This document shows positions 6,015-6,038 of a DNA stretch of 6,038 nt, piece by piece. Each line of letters begins with the position of its first letter. Position 1 is the stretch's first letter. The stretch lies in contig JAGXHH010000005.1 of assembly GCA_024636355.1 (NCBI GenBank), positions 1 through 6,038 of the forward strand, given 5' to 3'. The notes beneath the pieces were generated by a model, which searched no databases, had not been told where the DNA came from, and worked only from the letters and a program-made list of their open reading frames with translations. A program made the position numbers and the translations under genes. Origin of the DNA: Desulfobacteraceae bacterium (lineage in GTDB: Bacteria; Desulfobacterota; Desulfobacteria; Desulfobacterales; Desulfosalsimonadaceae).

Positions 6015-6038
6015 TAGCCAGATCGGGAAGGGATGTCA
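6011..6038 (-). promoter_or_regulatory. Candidate sigma-70 promoter of the operon
   Basis: Read on the minus strand, TATGGT (6016-6011) matches four of six bases of the -10 consensus. TGACA at the window edge (6038-6034) would complete TTGACA if the next base outside is T, with a 17-nt spacer. It precedes the regulator start by about 50 nt. The call is limited because the -35 box is cut by the window end. Confidence 0.4.

Noticed and set aside
5959..6015. Longer regulator form starting at 6015
   Set aside because: The extra 19 residues have no family similarity, the ATG lies in the operator and promoter region, and a good ribosome site serves the start at 5958.

Overview
The window holds one minus-strand gene cluster (transcribed from high to low coordinates) built around a glycyl radical enzyme (GRE), plus two repeat-rich non-coding stretches. 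In transcription order: a FadR-type GntR regulator (5958-5221), an 838-residue GRE (5224-2708), its radical-SAM activating enzyme with two extra ferredoxin-type clusters (2371-1367), and a tandem split-barrel flavoprotein-like gene (1377-511). All four genes read the same way. The regulator and GRE overlap by 4 nt (ATGA), and the activase and flavoprotein by 11 nt, so two coupled pairs are separated by a 336-nt gap packed with repeats.

GRE chemistry is strictly anaerobic because the glycyl radical is destroyed by oxygen. The GC-rich coding sequence, the GRE cassette and the style of the short intergenic repeats suggest an anaerobic, probably Desulfobacterota-like, bacterium. This placement is an inference and no marker gene confirms it.

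Layout: 1-510 carries no convincing gene, but has three successive hairpins (19-99), another hairpin (168-182), an inverted pair of 25-bp hairpin units (203-227, 319-343) and a hexamer tandem array (438-479). Positions 511-2371 encode the flavoprotein-like gene and the activase. Positions 2372-2707 hold two near-identical perfect palindromes, a second hexamer array, another hairpin unit and a heptamer array. Positions 2708-5958 encode the GRE and regulator. The right edge (5959-6038) holds a likely promoter with a TGGT-N3-ACCA operator of the FadR type across its -10 element.

Working model: the regulator senses a small acid-like ligand and controls its own operon. The activase uses SAM to install the radical on Gly813 of the GRE, and the GRE uses thiyl Cys454 with Glu456 to decarboxylate, dehydrate or otherwise cleave an unidentified substrate. 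The Cys-x-Glu motif (GCLEN) argues against a fumarate-adding benzyl/alkylsuccinate synthase, and the lack of the GCVEP-type motif argues against the choline, glycerol/propanediol and isethionate lyases. The closest motif I can recall is that of arylacetate decarboxylases, but the substrate cannot be assigned. The tandem-barrel partner makes this cluster the most interesting item in the window.
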